Shown: positions 9,946 through 17,960 of the stretch, in pieces
Layout of the letters: each line of letters begins with the position of its first letter
Position numbering within the stretch: the first letter of the stretch is position 1
NCBI GenBank assembly: GCA_015068225.1
Contig: SVKX01000006.1
Location: forward strand, 30,561 to 79,953
DNA length: 49,393 nt
Source of the DNA: Oscillospiraceae bacterium
Lineage (GTDB): Bacteria > Bacillota > Clostridia > Oscillospirales > Oscillospiraceae
Direction: 5' to 3'
The notes under the pieces: generated by a model
Database searches by the model: none
Seen by the model: only the letters and a program-made list of their open reading frames with translations
What the model was told of the DNA's origin: nothing
Made by a program: the position numbers and the translations under genes

Positions 9946-10002
9946 GGTGTCCACCTTGTTCCTGTTTTCTAGAATAAAAATCAGATATTACTTTACTCCG
10001 TA

Positions 10003-11172
10003 TCAGATTTTTCTCCAAACCATTTTGTTGACGATGCCGGTATAGGACTGAATGATCTTGACCACCTTGGTGGAAACATTTTCCTCCACATAGTCCGGCA
10101 CGGGAATTCCGTTTTCTCCATTTTGGTTCATATCCACCGCCAGCTCCACCGCCTGAAGCAAACCGGCCTCATCGATTCCCGCCAGAACAAAGCAGGCCTT
10201 GTCCAGCGCCTCGGGCCGCTCCGTGCTGGTGCGGATGCACACCGCGGGGAAGGGCTTTCCGATGGATGTATAGAAGCTGCTTTCCTCCGGCAGTGTTCCG
10301 GAGTCGGACACCACCGCAAAAGCATGCATCTGCAGGCAGTTATAGTCATGGAAGCCCAAAGGCTCATGGCAGATCACCCGCTTGTCCAGCTGGAAGCCGG
10401 ACTGTTCCAGCCGCTTGCGGCTGCGGGGATGGCAGGAATACAAAACCGGCATATCATACTTTTGGGCCATCCGGTTAATTGCGGTAAACAGGGAGGTAAA
10501 ATTCTTCTGTGTGTCAATATTCTCCTCCCGGTGAGCAGAGAGCAGGATATACCGGCCCTTCTCCAGACCCAGCCGGGTATGGACATCGCTGGCCAGGATT
10601 CTATCCAGGTTTTCCCGCAGCACCTCCGCCATGGGAGAGCCGGTGACATAGGTGCGCTCCTTGGGCAGGCCGTTTTCCGCCAGATACCGGCGGGCGTGCT
10701 CGGAATAGCACATATTCACATCGGAAATGATATCTACGATCCGGCGGTTGGTCTCCTCCGGCAGGCATTCATCCTTACAGCGGTTTCCCGCTTCCATATG
10801 GAAAACAGGGATATGCAGCCGCTTGGCGCCAATGGCAGACAAGCAGGAATTGGTATCTCCCAAAACCAGCACTGCATCCGGCTTTAGCTGTACCATCAGC
10901 TGATAGCTTTTTGCAATGATATTGCCCATGGTCTCGCCCAGATCGCTGCCCACAGCATCCAGATAGACCTCCGGATCCTCCAGCTGAAGATCCCGGAAGA
11001 ATATCCCATTTAAATTATAATCATAATTCTGCCCCGTATGGGCAAGAACGGTGTCGAAATACTTTCGGCATTTTTTGATCACCGCGGCCAGGCGAATGAT
11101 CTCCGGCCGGGTGCCCACAATGATCAGCAGCTTCAGTTTGCCGTTATCCTTAAAGGCGGCCTGGTATTCCAT
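10003..11172 (-). CDS. capG: UDP-N-acetylglucosamine 2-epimerase family, CapG-like
   Basis: 389 residues of the non-hydrolysing UDP-HexNAc 2-epimerase family: VGTRPEIIRLA at the N-terminus, LVLGDTNSCLSA, HMEAGNR, and LLSAHREENID. Directly after capF and capE homologues the expected reaction is the last step to UDP-N-acetyl-L-fucosamine (2-epimerisation of the UDP-6-deoxy-L-talosamine intermediate), as known for CapG/WbjD. The ATG follows the capF stop immediately (TAA-ATG), with the SD in capF's last codons. Plain WecB (UDP-ManNAc synthesis) is the alternative; the capEF context and the GDTNSCL variant favour CapG. Confidence 0.9.
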   Translation of the reverse strand: MEYQAAFKDNGKLKLLIIVGTRPEIIRLAAVIKKCRKYFDTVLAHTGQNYDYNLNGIFFRDLQLEDPEVYLDAVGSDLGETMGNIIAKSYQLMVQLKPDAVLVLGDTNSCLSAIGAKRLHIPVFHMEAGNRCKDECLPEETNRRIVDIISDVNMCYSEHARRYLAENGLPKERTYVTGSPMAEVLRENLDRILASDVHTRLGLEKGRYILLSAHREENIDTQKNFTSLFTAINRMAQKYDMPVLYSCHPRSRKRLEQSGFQLDKRVICHEPLGFHDYNCLQMHAFAVVSDSGTLPEESSFYTSIGKPFPAVCIRTSTERPEALDKACFVLAGIDEAGLLQAVELAVDMNQNGENGIPVPDYVEENVSTKVVKIIQSYTGIVNKMVWRKI

Positions 11173-12369
11173 TTATTTCACCTTCTCAAAATAGGTATCG
11201 GGACGGTTGGGGTCGAACTCCTCGTTGGCCCACATGACCGTGACAAGATCGGCTTTTTCGCTGAGATTGATAATGTTATGGGTGTATCCGGGAAGCATAT
11301 GCACCGCTTCGATTTTTTCTCCGGACACTTCAAATTCCAGCACCTGGTCAGAATCGATCTTCCGCTGCTGGATCAGGCCGTGGCCGGATACAACGATGAA
11401 GAATTCCCACTTGCTGTGGTGCCAGTGCTGTCCCTTGGTGATCCCCGGCTTGGAGATATTGACGCTGAACTGGCCGCAGCCGGCTGTTTTCAGCAGCTCG
11501 GTAAAGCTGCCCCGATCGTCCACATTCATTTTCAGCGGAAAACTGACTTTTTCCTCGGGCAAATAGCTAAGGTAGGTGGAATACAGCTTCTTTTCAAAGC
11601 TTCCCTGAGGGATTTGGGGCATCAGCAAACTTCTGGGCTGATTCCGGAAAACCTCCAGATCGTCCACGATCTGACCCAGTGTTACCTTGTGGGTCACAGG
11701 CGCAGCGCAGTATTTGCCGCTGTCCTGCAAAACAGTTTCGATGCCATCAAATTCGCAGCGGTGCTCTTTGCCCTCCAGAGCATCCAGCATTTCTTCTACC
11801 AAATCATCTATGTACAGCAGCTCCAGCTGAACGGAGCGGTCAGTGATCGTAATGGGAAGGTCGTTTGCCATATTATGGCAGAAGGTAGCCACCGCGCTGT
11901 TGTAATTGGGGCGGCACCATTTGCCGAACAGGTTGGGAAACCGGTAGACCAGCACCCGGGCGCCGGTCTGCTCCCCATAGGAAAAGAACAGCTCTTCTCC
12001 TGCTTTCTTGCTTCTTCCGTATTCGCTGTCATAACGGCCGATCAGGGTCGCCTGAATGGAAGAAGAGAGCATCACAGGGCAGGTATTGCCGTGGCTTTTC
12101 AATGTATCCAGCAATCGGGAGGCAAAGCCAAAATTGCCTGCCATAAATTCGCTTTGTTCCTTGGGCCGGTTTACGCCGGCCAGATTGAACACAAAATCCG
12201 CCTTAGCACAGTATTCCTCCAGCAAAGCAGGATCTGTATCCAGATCATATTCATAAAGCTCCCCGACGCAGATACTGCGGGTACGGTTTTTGCCGTCACG
12301 AATGGTCTTGAGGGTATGGCACAAATTTTTGCCAACAAACCCTTTTGCACCTGTTACCAAAATATTCAT
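11173..12369 (-). CDS. capF: CapF-like bifunctional SDR reductase with C-terminal cupin
   Basis: The N-terminal SDR domain has NILVTGAKGFVGKNL, FNLAGVNRP and the YGRSKKAGEEL YxxxK motif. From about residue 265 a cupin domain follows with HWHHSKWEFFIVVSG (metal ligands). This SDR-cupin fusion is the hallmark of CapF/WbjC, which epimerises and reduces the CapE product to UDP-N-acetyl-6-deoxy-L-talosamine. I start at the ATG at 12369 (398 residues), preceded by GAGGG at 5 bases; an in-frame TTG at 12381 would overlap the capE stop. Confidence 0.92.
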   Translation of the reverse strand: MNILVTGAKGFVGKNLCHTLKTIRDGKNRTRSICVGELYEYDLDTDPALLEEYCAKADFVFNLAGVNRPKEQSEFMAGNFGFASRLLDTLKSHGNTCPVMLSSSIQATLIGRYDSEYGRSKKAGEELFFSYGEQTGARVLVYRFPNLFGKWCRPNYNSAVATFCHNMANDLPITITDRSVQLELLYIDDLVEEMLDALEGKEHRCEFDGIETVLQDSGKYCAAPVTHKVTLGQIVDDLEVFRNQPRSLLMPQIPQGSFEKKLYSTYLSYLPEEKVSFPLKMNVDDRGSFTELLKTAGCGQFSVNISKPGITKGQHWHHSKWEFFIVVSGHGLIQQRKIDSDQVLEFEVSGEKIEAVHMLPGYTHNIINLSEKADLVTVMWANEEFDPNRPDTYFEKVK

Positions 12370-12377
12370 AGCAACCC

Positions 12378-13427
12378 TCAATACGTTAAGCCCATGGCTT
12401 CCAGCTCTTTGCGAATGTACGGCAGTGTAAGCAGCTTCTGCTTTACCTGCTCCACATTCAGAAGGTCAGTATTGTGGGAATCAAATTCTGCCAGATGGTC
12501 CCGTTCTACATTTCCTTCTTTGAAGTATTTATCATAGTTCAGTCCCCGCTTGTCGCAAGGCACCCGATAGAAATCACCCAGATCGACGGCCTGAACACAC
12601 TCTTCGTTTGTAAGCAGTGTTTCATACAGCTTTTCGCCATGGCGGATTCCGATGACCTTGATCTCATGTCCGGGTGCAAACAAAGCGGTCACCGCATTGG
12701 CCAGGGTCTCAATGGTGCAGGCAGGGGCTTTCTGGACCAGAATATCGCCGGATTCGCCGTTTTCAAAGGCAAACAGCACCAGATCCACCGCTTCCTCCAA
12801 TGACATGACAAACCGGGTCATAGACGGCTCTGTGATGGTAATGGGCTTTCCGGCCTTGATCTGATCGATCCACAGGGGCACCACGCTGCCCCGGCTGCAC
12901 AGCACATTTCCATAACGGGTGCAGCAAATCTTTGTCTTTTCCGGACTGACAGTGCGGGACTTTGCCACCACCACTTTTTCCATCATCGCCTTAGAGGTGC
13001 CCATGGCATTGACCGGATACGCCGCCTTGTCTGTGGACAGGCAGATGACGGATTTTACCCCTTCTTCAATGGCTGCCGTCAGCACATTGTCTGTACCCAG
13101 CACATTGGTCTTGACTGCCTCCACAGGGAAAAACTCGCAGGAGGGCACCTGCTTCAGTGCCGCGGCATGGAAGATATAGTCCACCCCGTGCATAGCATCT
13201 TTCACCGATGCCAGATCCCGGACATCGCCAATGTAAAAGCGGATCTTTTCTGCTACCTCCGGCATATTCACCTGAAACTCATGGCGCATATCGTCCTGCT
13301 TCTTTTCATCCCGGGAAAAAACGCGGATCTCGCCAATATCCGTATTTAAAAACCGCTTTAATACCGCGTTTCCAAAAGAACCGGTTCCTCCCGTAATCAG
13401 GAGGGTCTTATCCTTAAACAGTGACAT
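12378..13427 (-). CDS. capE: CapE-like UDP-N-acetylglucosamine 4,6-dehydratase (inverting)
   Basis: 349 residues, extended SDR. LLITGGTGSFGNAVLKRF binds NADP; FSRDEKKQDDMRHEF and STDKAAYPVNAMGTSK follow. The Met in MGTSK takes the place of the usual SDR Tyr, as in the CapE branch (PseB/FlaA1 keeps Tyr), which supports CapE. It turns UDP-GlcNAc into a UDP-4-keto-6-deoxy sugar, the first committed step to UDP-L-FucNAc. It is the first gene of the polysaccharide operon, has its own promoter at 13472-13500 and an AAAGGGG SD. Confidence 0.93.
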   Translation of the reverse strand: MSLFKDKTLLITGGTGSFGNAVLKRFLNTDIGEIRVFSRDEKKQDDMRHEFQVNMPEVAEKIRFYIGDVRDLASVKDAMHGVDYIFHAAALKQVPSCEFFPVEAVKTNVLGTDNVLTAAIEEGVKSVICLSTDKAAYPVNAMGTSKAMMEKVVVAKSRTVSPEKTKICCTRYGNVLCSRGSVVPLWIDQIKAGKPITITEPSMTRFVMSLEEAVDLVLFAFENGESGDILVQKAPACTIETLANAVTALFAPGHEIKVIGIRHGEKLYETLLTNEECVQAVDLGDFYRVPCDKRGLNYDKYFKEGNVERDHLAEFDSHNTDLLNVEQVKQKLLTLPYIRKELEAMGLTY

Positions 13428-13471
13428 TTTTTTACCCCTTTAAGTAAATTTCAGATACTTACCCAACGGTA

Positions 13472-13500
13472 ATTATAGCACAATCTTTCCTATCCCACAA
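13472..13500 (-). promoter_or_regulatory. Sigma-A promoter of the polysaccharide operon
   Basis: Reading leftward: TTGTGG (13500-13495), 17-bp spacer, TATAAT (13477-13472) with an upstream TG giving an extended -10. It lies 45 bp before capE and is the only clear promoter for the run down to the secreted glycosidase. Confidence 0.75.
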
Positions 13501-13584
13501 CCCTAAAACAAAAAAACATCCTGCTATTTTGAGGCTTATTTTTCATTTTTCGAAAAAGCAGTAGCTATTTTTCCCTTTGCCCTG

Positions 13585-13590
13585 TATAAT
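13585..13590 (+). promoter_or_regulatory. Possible -10 element of the nucleotidyltransferase gene
   Basis: A perfect TATAAT lies 28 bp before the ATG at 13619, followed by an AAGGGAGG SD at 13605-13612. No good -35 is visible, so the promoter may need an activator. Confidence 0.5.
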
Positions 13591-13618
13591 GTTCTTATCT
13601 AAACAAGGGAGGTTCAAT

Positions 13619-14803
13619 ATGGAACCCAATCACCCTTTTTTTGCTTTGCTCCGTGCCAGTTTGTGGGGTCATGCCTTTTCCCCCGACCCGGACACAGATA
13701 TTTCTTCGCTTTACAAAGAACTGCGCGCCCATGCTATTGCCAATCTGGCTGCCGACACACTGGCGGAGGCAGATCCCGAAAACCGCCTGCTCTATGCACA
13801 GACCGCTGCCAAAGGCTACCGCCACTGGTATGGTCTGATGCAGGTGCAGCAGGACTGCTTCCGGGTGCTGGAGGGGGCCCGAATCCCCTGCTGTGTATTA
13901 AAAGGTGCGGCGGCAGCCATTTACTATCCCCAGCCGATGAACCGCACCATGGGTGATATTGATCTTTTGGTGCAGCCCAAAGATATAGACCGAGCTGTTG
14001 CGCTTCTGCTGGAAGACGGCTGCACTCTTCTGGATGACCGGAATCCCCGTCATACCATTCTGACCAAAAACAAGATCCACATTGAGGTGCACCGGCAATT
14101 TGCAACTCTGGACCGCATTGACCGGGCCAGAATGATGGACGATCTGCTGTTTTCCGCGCTGGCGCAAACCTCACGCCAGCAAATTGAGGGCTTTGAATTT
14201 ACCATGCTGCCGCCGGCAGAAAACGGGTTTGTTTTGATGGAGCACATTAACAGCCATATGGCGTCGGGTCTGGGCCTGCGGCAGATCATTGACTGGATGT
14301 ACTATGTCCATCAGGAACTGGACGATAATAGCTGGCAAAACGTCCTTTGCCCCGTTCTTTCCGCGGCGGGACTGAAAAAGCTGGCTGTAACCGTGACCCG
14401 AATGTGTCAAATCTATCTGGGACTGCGGGAAGACATCACCTGGTGCCAAGAGGCAGATGATGCGCTTTGTCACAAGCTGATGGCCCATACGCTGATGCAA
14501 GGCAATTTCGGCAGAAAGCAAAATCAAACCCTCCAGGGTACTATGCGTGTGCTCAACGCACTGGATAGCGATCTGAATTTCTTCCAGCTGTTGCATCGCC
14601 ACGGCTGTTACAACTGGAAAGCGGTGAGGAAACATCCCTGGCTCAAGCCCTTTGCCTGGATCTATCAGCTATGCCGGTACATCCGTAAAGCATTCCGCAA
14701 TGGTCTTCCCATTGGTACACTGCGCAAGGCTTCCCGCCAGCAAAAGAAAAACACAGACCTTCTGGACGCGCTGGAGGTCATGCGGAAAGATCCTACACTG
14801 TAA
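13619..14803 (+). CDS. Nucleotidyltransferase family protein (NTP_transf_5-like)
   Basis: 394 residues from the ATG at 13619 (AAGGGAGG SD; the longer frame from 13577 lacks one). CCVLKGAAAAIYYPQP and NRTMGDIDLLVQPKDI give the hG..DxD core of the minimal nucleotidyltransferase fold, followed by an IHIEVHRQF strand with the third acidic residue. The rest is helical with an aromatic and basic C-terminus. Proteins of this family often accompany polysaccharide loci and their substrate is unknown. It is divergent from capE and ends at a strong bidirectional terminator, so it is a single-gene unit. Confidence 0.8.
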   Translation: MEPNHPFFALLRASLWGHAFSPDPDTDISSLYKELRAHAIANLAADTLAEADPENRLLYAQTAAKGYRHWYGLMQVQQDCFRVLEGARIPCCVLKGAAAAIYYPQPMNRTMGDIDLLVQPKDIDRAVALLLEDGCTLLDDRNPRHTILTKNKIHIEVHRQFATLDRIDRARMMDDLLFSALAQTSRQQIEGFEFTMLPPAENGFVLMEHINSHMASGLGLRQIIDWMYYVHQELDDNSWQNVLCPVLSAAGLKKLAVTVTRMCQIYLGLREDITWCQEADDALCHKLMAHTLMQGNFGRKQNQTLQGTMRVLNALDSDLNFFQLLHRHGCYNWKAVRKHPWLKPFAWIYQLCRYIRKAFRNGLPIGTLRKASRQQKKNTDLLDALEVMRKDPTL

Positions 14804-14810
14804 AAAACAC

Positions 14811-14852
14811 AAGAACCTGCCGGCAGGAGTTTTCCTACCGGCAGGTTCTTTT
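14811..14852. terminator. Bidirectional Rho-independent terminator
   Basis: AAGAACCTGCCGG pairs with CCGGCAGGTTCTT; the inner AGGA/TCCT also pairs around a short loop. T runs stand on both strands, serving the converging nucleotidyltransferase and MgtC genes. The MgtC stop codon (14851-14853) overlaps its end. Confidence 0.85.
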
Positions 14853-15525
14853 ACAGCTCTTCCATATACACGAGGCCTTCGATCTTCCGGAGCTTTTCCA
14901 GAAGCGTTATGTGCTCGCCCCGTTTTTTGCTTTTCAGGGTGACGATCAAACCGCGGACACCCTCCTCGGGAACATTGCCGCTCTCCAGCTGAAGCTCCTC
15001 AATTTCCACATTCAGCGCCCGCAGCCTGCGGATCAGCGTTCCTATGCCCAGCTCCTGGGATATCTCTATATACAGCTCCAGATACCGGGCTCTGCGGTGC
15101 ATTCTTCTATCCAGATACTGCATCAGGGTCAAAATGGCATAAATGGCAAAGCCCGCCACAATGGCCGCCTCATAGAAGCCCACACCCAGAGCCAGTCCTA
15201 CGCCGGCCGCCGCCCACAGGCCCGCGGCGGTGGTCAGACCCTTGATCTGATTGTGCTTGGTCACGATGATGGTGCCGGCACCAAGGAAACCGATGCCGCT
15301 GACCACCTGGGCACCCAGACGCATAGGATCTCCTGCGGAAGTAACCTGAAAGAGGTACTGGTTGGTTAACATAATCAAGCAAGAGCCCACACATACCAGC
15401 ATATAAGTACGCAGTCCGGCAGGCCGGTTTTTCAGCCCCCGTTCCATGCCCAGAATGCCGCCGAATATCACCGCGGCCACGATCCGCAGGATAACCGCAA
15501 GATATGTCACTTCTCTCAACGCCAT
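14851..15525 (-). CDS. MgtC/SapB-family membrane protein
   Basis: 224 residues. The N-terminal membrane domain (about five helices) carries the family signature ILGMERGLKNRPAGLRTYML with VCVGSCLIML and GIGFLGAGTI. The C-terminal ~80 residues form a soluble ACT-like domain (YLELYIEISQELGIG). MgtC proteins act in adaptation to low Mg2+ or acid, partly by inhibiting F-type ATPase; SapB-like members in Clostridia are uncharacterised. It has its own promoter (15562-15590), convergent with the preceding gene and divergent from the MFS gene. Confidence 0.9.
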   Translation of the reverse strand: MALREVTYLAVILRIVAAVIFGGILGMERGLKNRPAGLRTYMLVCVGSCLIMLTNQYLFQVTSAGDPMRLGAQVVSGIGFLGAGTIIVTKHNQIKGLTTAAGLWAAAGVGLALGVGFYEAAIVAGFAIYAILTLMQYLDRRMHRRARYLELYIEISQELGIGTLIRRLRALNVEIEELQLESGNVPEEGVRGLIVTLKSKKRGEHITLLEKLRKIEGLVYMEEL

Positions 15526-15561
15526 AGGATAACCCCCTTTTCAGACAAGTAATGATTGGGA

Positions 15562-15590
15562 ATTTTATATCGAATCAGCTTTTTTGTCAA
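15562..15590 (-). promoter_or_regulatory. Promoter of the MgtC/SapB gene
   Basis: Leftward TTGACA (15590-15585), 17-bp spacer, TAAAAT (15567-15562), 36 bp before the ATG at 15525. Confidence 0.75.
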
Positions 15591-15607
15591 TCGCGCACGC
15601 GCACATT

Positions 15608-15629
15608 CTCCCATTTTGCCAAATGGGAG
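15608..15629 (+). terminator. Orphan terminator-like hairpin between divergent promoters
   Basis: CTCCCATTT, loop TGCC, AAATGGGAG: a perfect 9-bp stem followed by a T-rich tract (TCTTTGTTTTT) on the plus strand. No plus-strand gene ends here; it sits between the two divergent promoters. Confidence 0.45.
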
Positions 15630-15670
15630 TCTTTGTTTTTGTGGATTGTGCGAGCTTACCCGGAATATTC

Positions 15671-15699
15671 TTGTTTTTGCCGGCAGGATGTGCTATACT
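15671..15699 (+). promoter_or_regulatory. Promoter of the MFS-Gx-mrnC-rqcH operon
   Basis: TTGTTT (15671-15676), 17-bp spacer, TATACT (15694-15699) with an upstream TG. It lies 43 bp before the chosen MFS start. Confidence 0.7.
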
Positions 15700-15742
15700 G
15701 GGCGCAAGAATGCCCTTTTTTCGGCAGAAAGGCGGCTGTATT

Positions 15743-17062
15743 ATGGAAAAAACCAAACTCAGCAAAAAATTCTATCTGGCTCTGGTAATCTTTTCCCTGG
15801 TGGGACAGGTGGCATGGGTGGTAGAGAATATGTATTTAAATGTATTCATCTACAAAATGTTCCACGCCAGCGCCCAGCAGATCTCCCTGATGGTGGGCGC
15901 GTCGGCGGTAACTGCCACGGTGACCACCCTGCTCATCGGCGCTTTGTCTGACAAGCTGGGTCGGCGGAAGGTCTTTATCTGCGCAGGCTACATCCTCTGG
16001 GGCATCTCCATATGGAGCTTTTCCCTGATCCGGCAGGGCTTGATCCAGGGTCTCTTCTTCCCGGCTGTCTCCACTCTTGCGCCGGTGTATGGCCTTTGCA
16101 TCAGCCTGACCATTGGGCTGGACTGCCTGATGACCTTTTTCGGATCTTCTGCCAACGATGCCTGCTTCAACGCCTGGCTTACCGACACCACGGATGCCAC
16201 CAACCGGGGCAGGGCAGAGGGCATCAACGCCATGATGCCCCTGATGGCGATTCTTGTGGTTTTCGGCGGCTTTATGGGGCTGGATCAGAATCTGGAGGGC
16301 AGCTGGAATGTGATCTTTACGGTGATCGGCGCGGTGGTAGTGCTTTTGGGCATTGCCGGCTTCTTCCTGATTGAAGACAAAACCCACCGCTGTGAAGAAA
16401 ACAGCAAATATTTTGCCAACATTTTTTACGGCTTCCGCCCCTCGGTGATCAAGGGAAACTACAAGCTGTATGTAAGCCTTGTGGGCTTTGCGGTTTTTAA
16501 CATTGCCATTCAGATCTTCATGCCCTATCTGATCCTGTATTATAATGTATCGCTGGGACTGACGGATTATGTGCTGATCATGGCACCTGCCATCTTGCTG
16601 GCAGCGGTTTTCACCGCCATTTACGGCAGAGTATACGACAAATTCGGCTTCCAGAAAGCCGCCATCCCTGCCTTGGCTCTGCTGATGGGTGGCTTTGTGG
16701 TGCTGTATCTTTTCAAAAACACTGCCCTTGTGTTTATCGGCAGCCTTCTCATGATGTGTGGCTACCTTTCCGGCATGGCCGTATTCGGCGCGCTGCTGCG
16801 GGATCACACGCCGGAGAAGAAAGCGGGTATGTTCCAGGGCCTGCGGATCGTGGGTCAGGTGCTGATCCCCGGCATCATCGGCCCTGCCATCGGCGCGGCG
16901 GTGCTTTCCGGCGCGGAAACCATCGTGGGCGACGACGGCACAGCCTCCTTTATCCCCAATGAGAACATTTTCCTTGCGGCGCTGATTGCCGCAGCCGCGG
17001 TATGGCTGGTGCTGATCCCCCTGTTTAAAATGCTCAAAAAGAAGGAAAACCCCAATCTATGA
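15743..17062 (+). CDS. Major facilitator superfamily transporter
   Basis: 439 residues with about 12 membrane helices. The loop 2-3 motif is GALSDKLGRRKVF (MFS motif A), and a related GRVYDKFG stands in the second half. The start at 15743 (MEKTKLSKKF) has an AGAAAGG SD and lies downstream of the promoter; the longer frame from 15584 would begin upstream of that promoter. Substrate unknown. It is the first gene of a plus-strand run and overlaps the next gene by 4 bp. Confidence 0.88.
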   Translation: MEKTKLSKKFYLALVIFSLVGQVAWVVENMYLNVFIYKMFHASAQQISLMVGASAVTATVTTLLIGALSDKLGRRKVFICAGYILWGISIWSFSLIRQGLIQGLFFPAVSTLAPVYGLCISLTIGLDCLMTFFGSSANDACFNAWLTDTTDATNRGRAEGINAMMPLMAILVVFGGFMGLDQNLEGSWNVIFTVIGAVVVLLGIAGFFLIEDKTHRCEENSKYFANIFYGFRPSVIKGNYKLYVSLVGFAVFNIAIQIFMPYLILYYNVSLGLTDYVLIMAPAILLAAVFTAIYGRVYDKFGFQKAAIPALALLMGGFVVLYLFKNTALVFIGSLLMMCGYLSGMAVFGALLRDHTPEKKAGMFQGLRIVGQVLIPGIIGPAIGAAVLSGAETIVGDDGTASFIPNENIFLAALIAAAAVWLVLIPLFKMLKKKENPNL

Positions 17063-17568
17063 ACGCCAAAAAAGTAACCACGCTGGGGCTACTCACCGGC
17101 GTGGCCCTGATCCTGTTTATTGTAGAGGCCCAGATTCCGGCTCTCGTGCCCATTCCCGGCGTGAAGCTGGGTCTTGCCAACATCGTTACGGTATTTACCG
17201 TGTTTTTGCTGAGCGCAAAAACCGGCTGTGCGGTGCTTTTCTGCCGGGTCTTTCTGGGCGCGGTATTTGCCGGCAATTTCAGCACCATCTTCTACTCCGC
17301 TGCCGGCGGACTTTTGGCCATTGCGGTGACCATCGGCCTGAAAAGAGTGGTGACGAAAAAACAGCTGTGGGTGGCAGGCATCTTAGGCGCCATCGCCCAC
17401 TCCATCGGTCAGATGCTGGCGGCGCTGCTGCTCACCGGCGTGCCTGCGGTGCTGCTGTATTTGCCCTTTATGGTGATTATCAGCATTTTTACCGGCACTT
17501 TTACCGGGCTGACCGCCCAGATCCTGCTGAATCGAGGAGATAAACTGTGGAAAACTATTTTCAAATGA
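17059..17568 (+). CDS. Gx transporter family protein (heptaprenyl diphosphate synthase component I-like)
   Basis: 169 residues, about five membrane helices. VPIPGVKLGLANIVTV and FAGNFSTIFYSAAGG are typical of this family, annotated historically as heptaprenyl diphosphate synthase component I but looking like an S-component-type membrane protein. The ATG overlaps the MFS stop (ATGA). A role in uptake of an isoprenoid or vitamin precursor is only a guess. Confidence 0.85.
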   Translation: MNAKKVTTLGLLTGVALILFIVEAQIPALVPIPGVKLGLANIVTVFTVFLLSAKTGCAVLFCRVFLGAVFAGNFSTIFYSAAGGLLAIAVTIGLKRVVTKKQLWVAGILGAIAHSIGQMLAALLLTGVPAVLLYLPFMVIISIFTGTFTGLTAQILLNRGDKLWKTIFK

Positions 17569-17960
17569 ATCTGCCCAAGCAGAAAATTGACGCCATTTCC
17601 AATCTGGGTCTTGCCCACATCGGCGACGGCGTTTATGAGCTGATGTGCAGAAGCTATCTGTGCGCCCGTGGGGATCTGACGGTGAAGCGTCTGCATAAGG
17701 ACTCTGTGGCGCTGGTAAAAGCCCCCACACAGGCAAAATTCGCGGACAAATTACTGCCTCATCTGACGGAGGAGGAACAGGCCTACTACCGGCGGGGCAA
17801 AAATGCCCATTCCCATGCCGCCCCCAAATCCGCCACACCTCAGGAGTATGCCAAAGCTACCGGCTTGGAGACGCTCTTCGGCGCGCTGTATCTGGCGGGA
17901 AATATTTCCCGTCTCAACGAACTGTTCGGCATCATCATGGAGGACGAAAATGGCATTTGA
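17547..17960 (+). CDS. mrnC: Mini-ribonuclease 3
   Basis: 137 residues: a single RNase III catalytic domain without a dsRNA-binding domain. LAHIGDGVYELM carries the catalytic Asp (D27) and Glu (E31), and GLETLFGALYL is the second acidic motif. B. subtilis Mini-III matures 23S rRNA ends by cutting double-stranded stalks. The start is a GTG with GAGGAG 8 bases upstream, overlapping the Gx gene by 22 bp. The Gly in IGDGVYE replaces the more usual Ala. Confidence 0.93.
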   Translation: MENYFQMNLPKQKIDAISNLGLAHIGDGVYELMCRSYLCARGDLTVKRLHKDSVALVKAPTQAKFADKLLPHLTEEEQAYYRRGKNAHSHAAPKSATPQEYAKATGLETLFGALYLAGNISRLNELFGIIMEDENGI

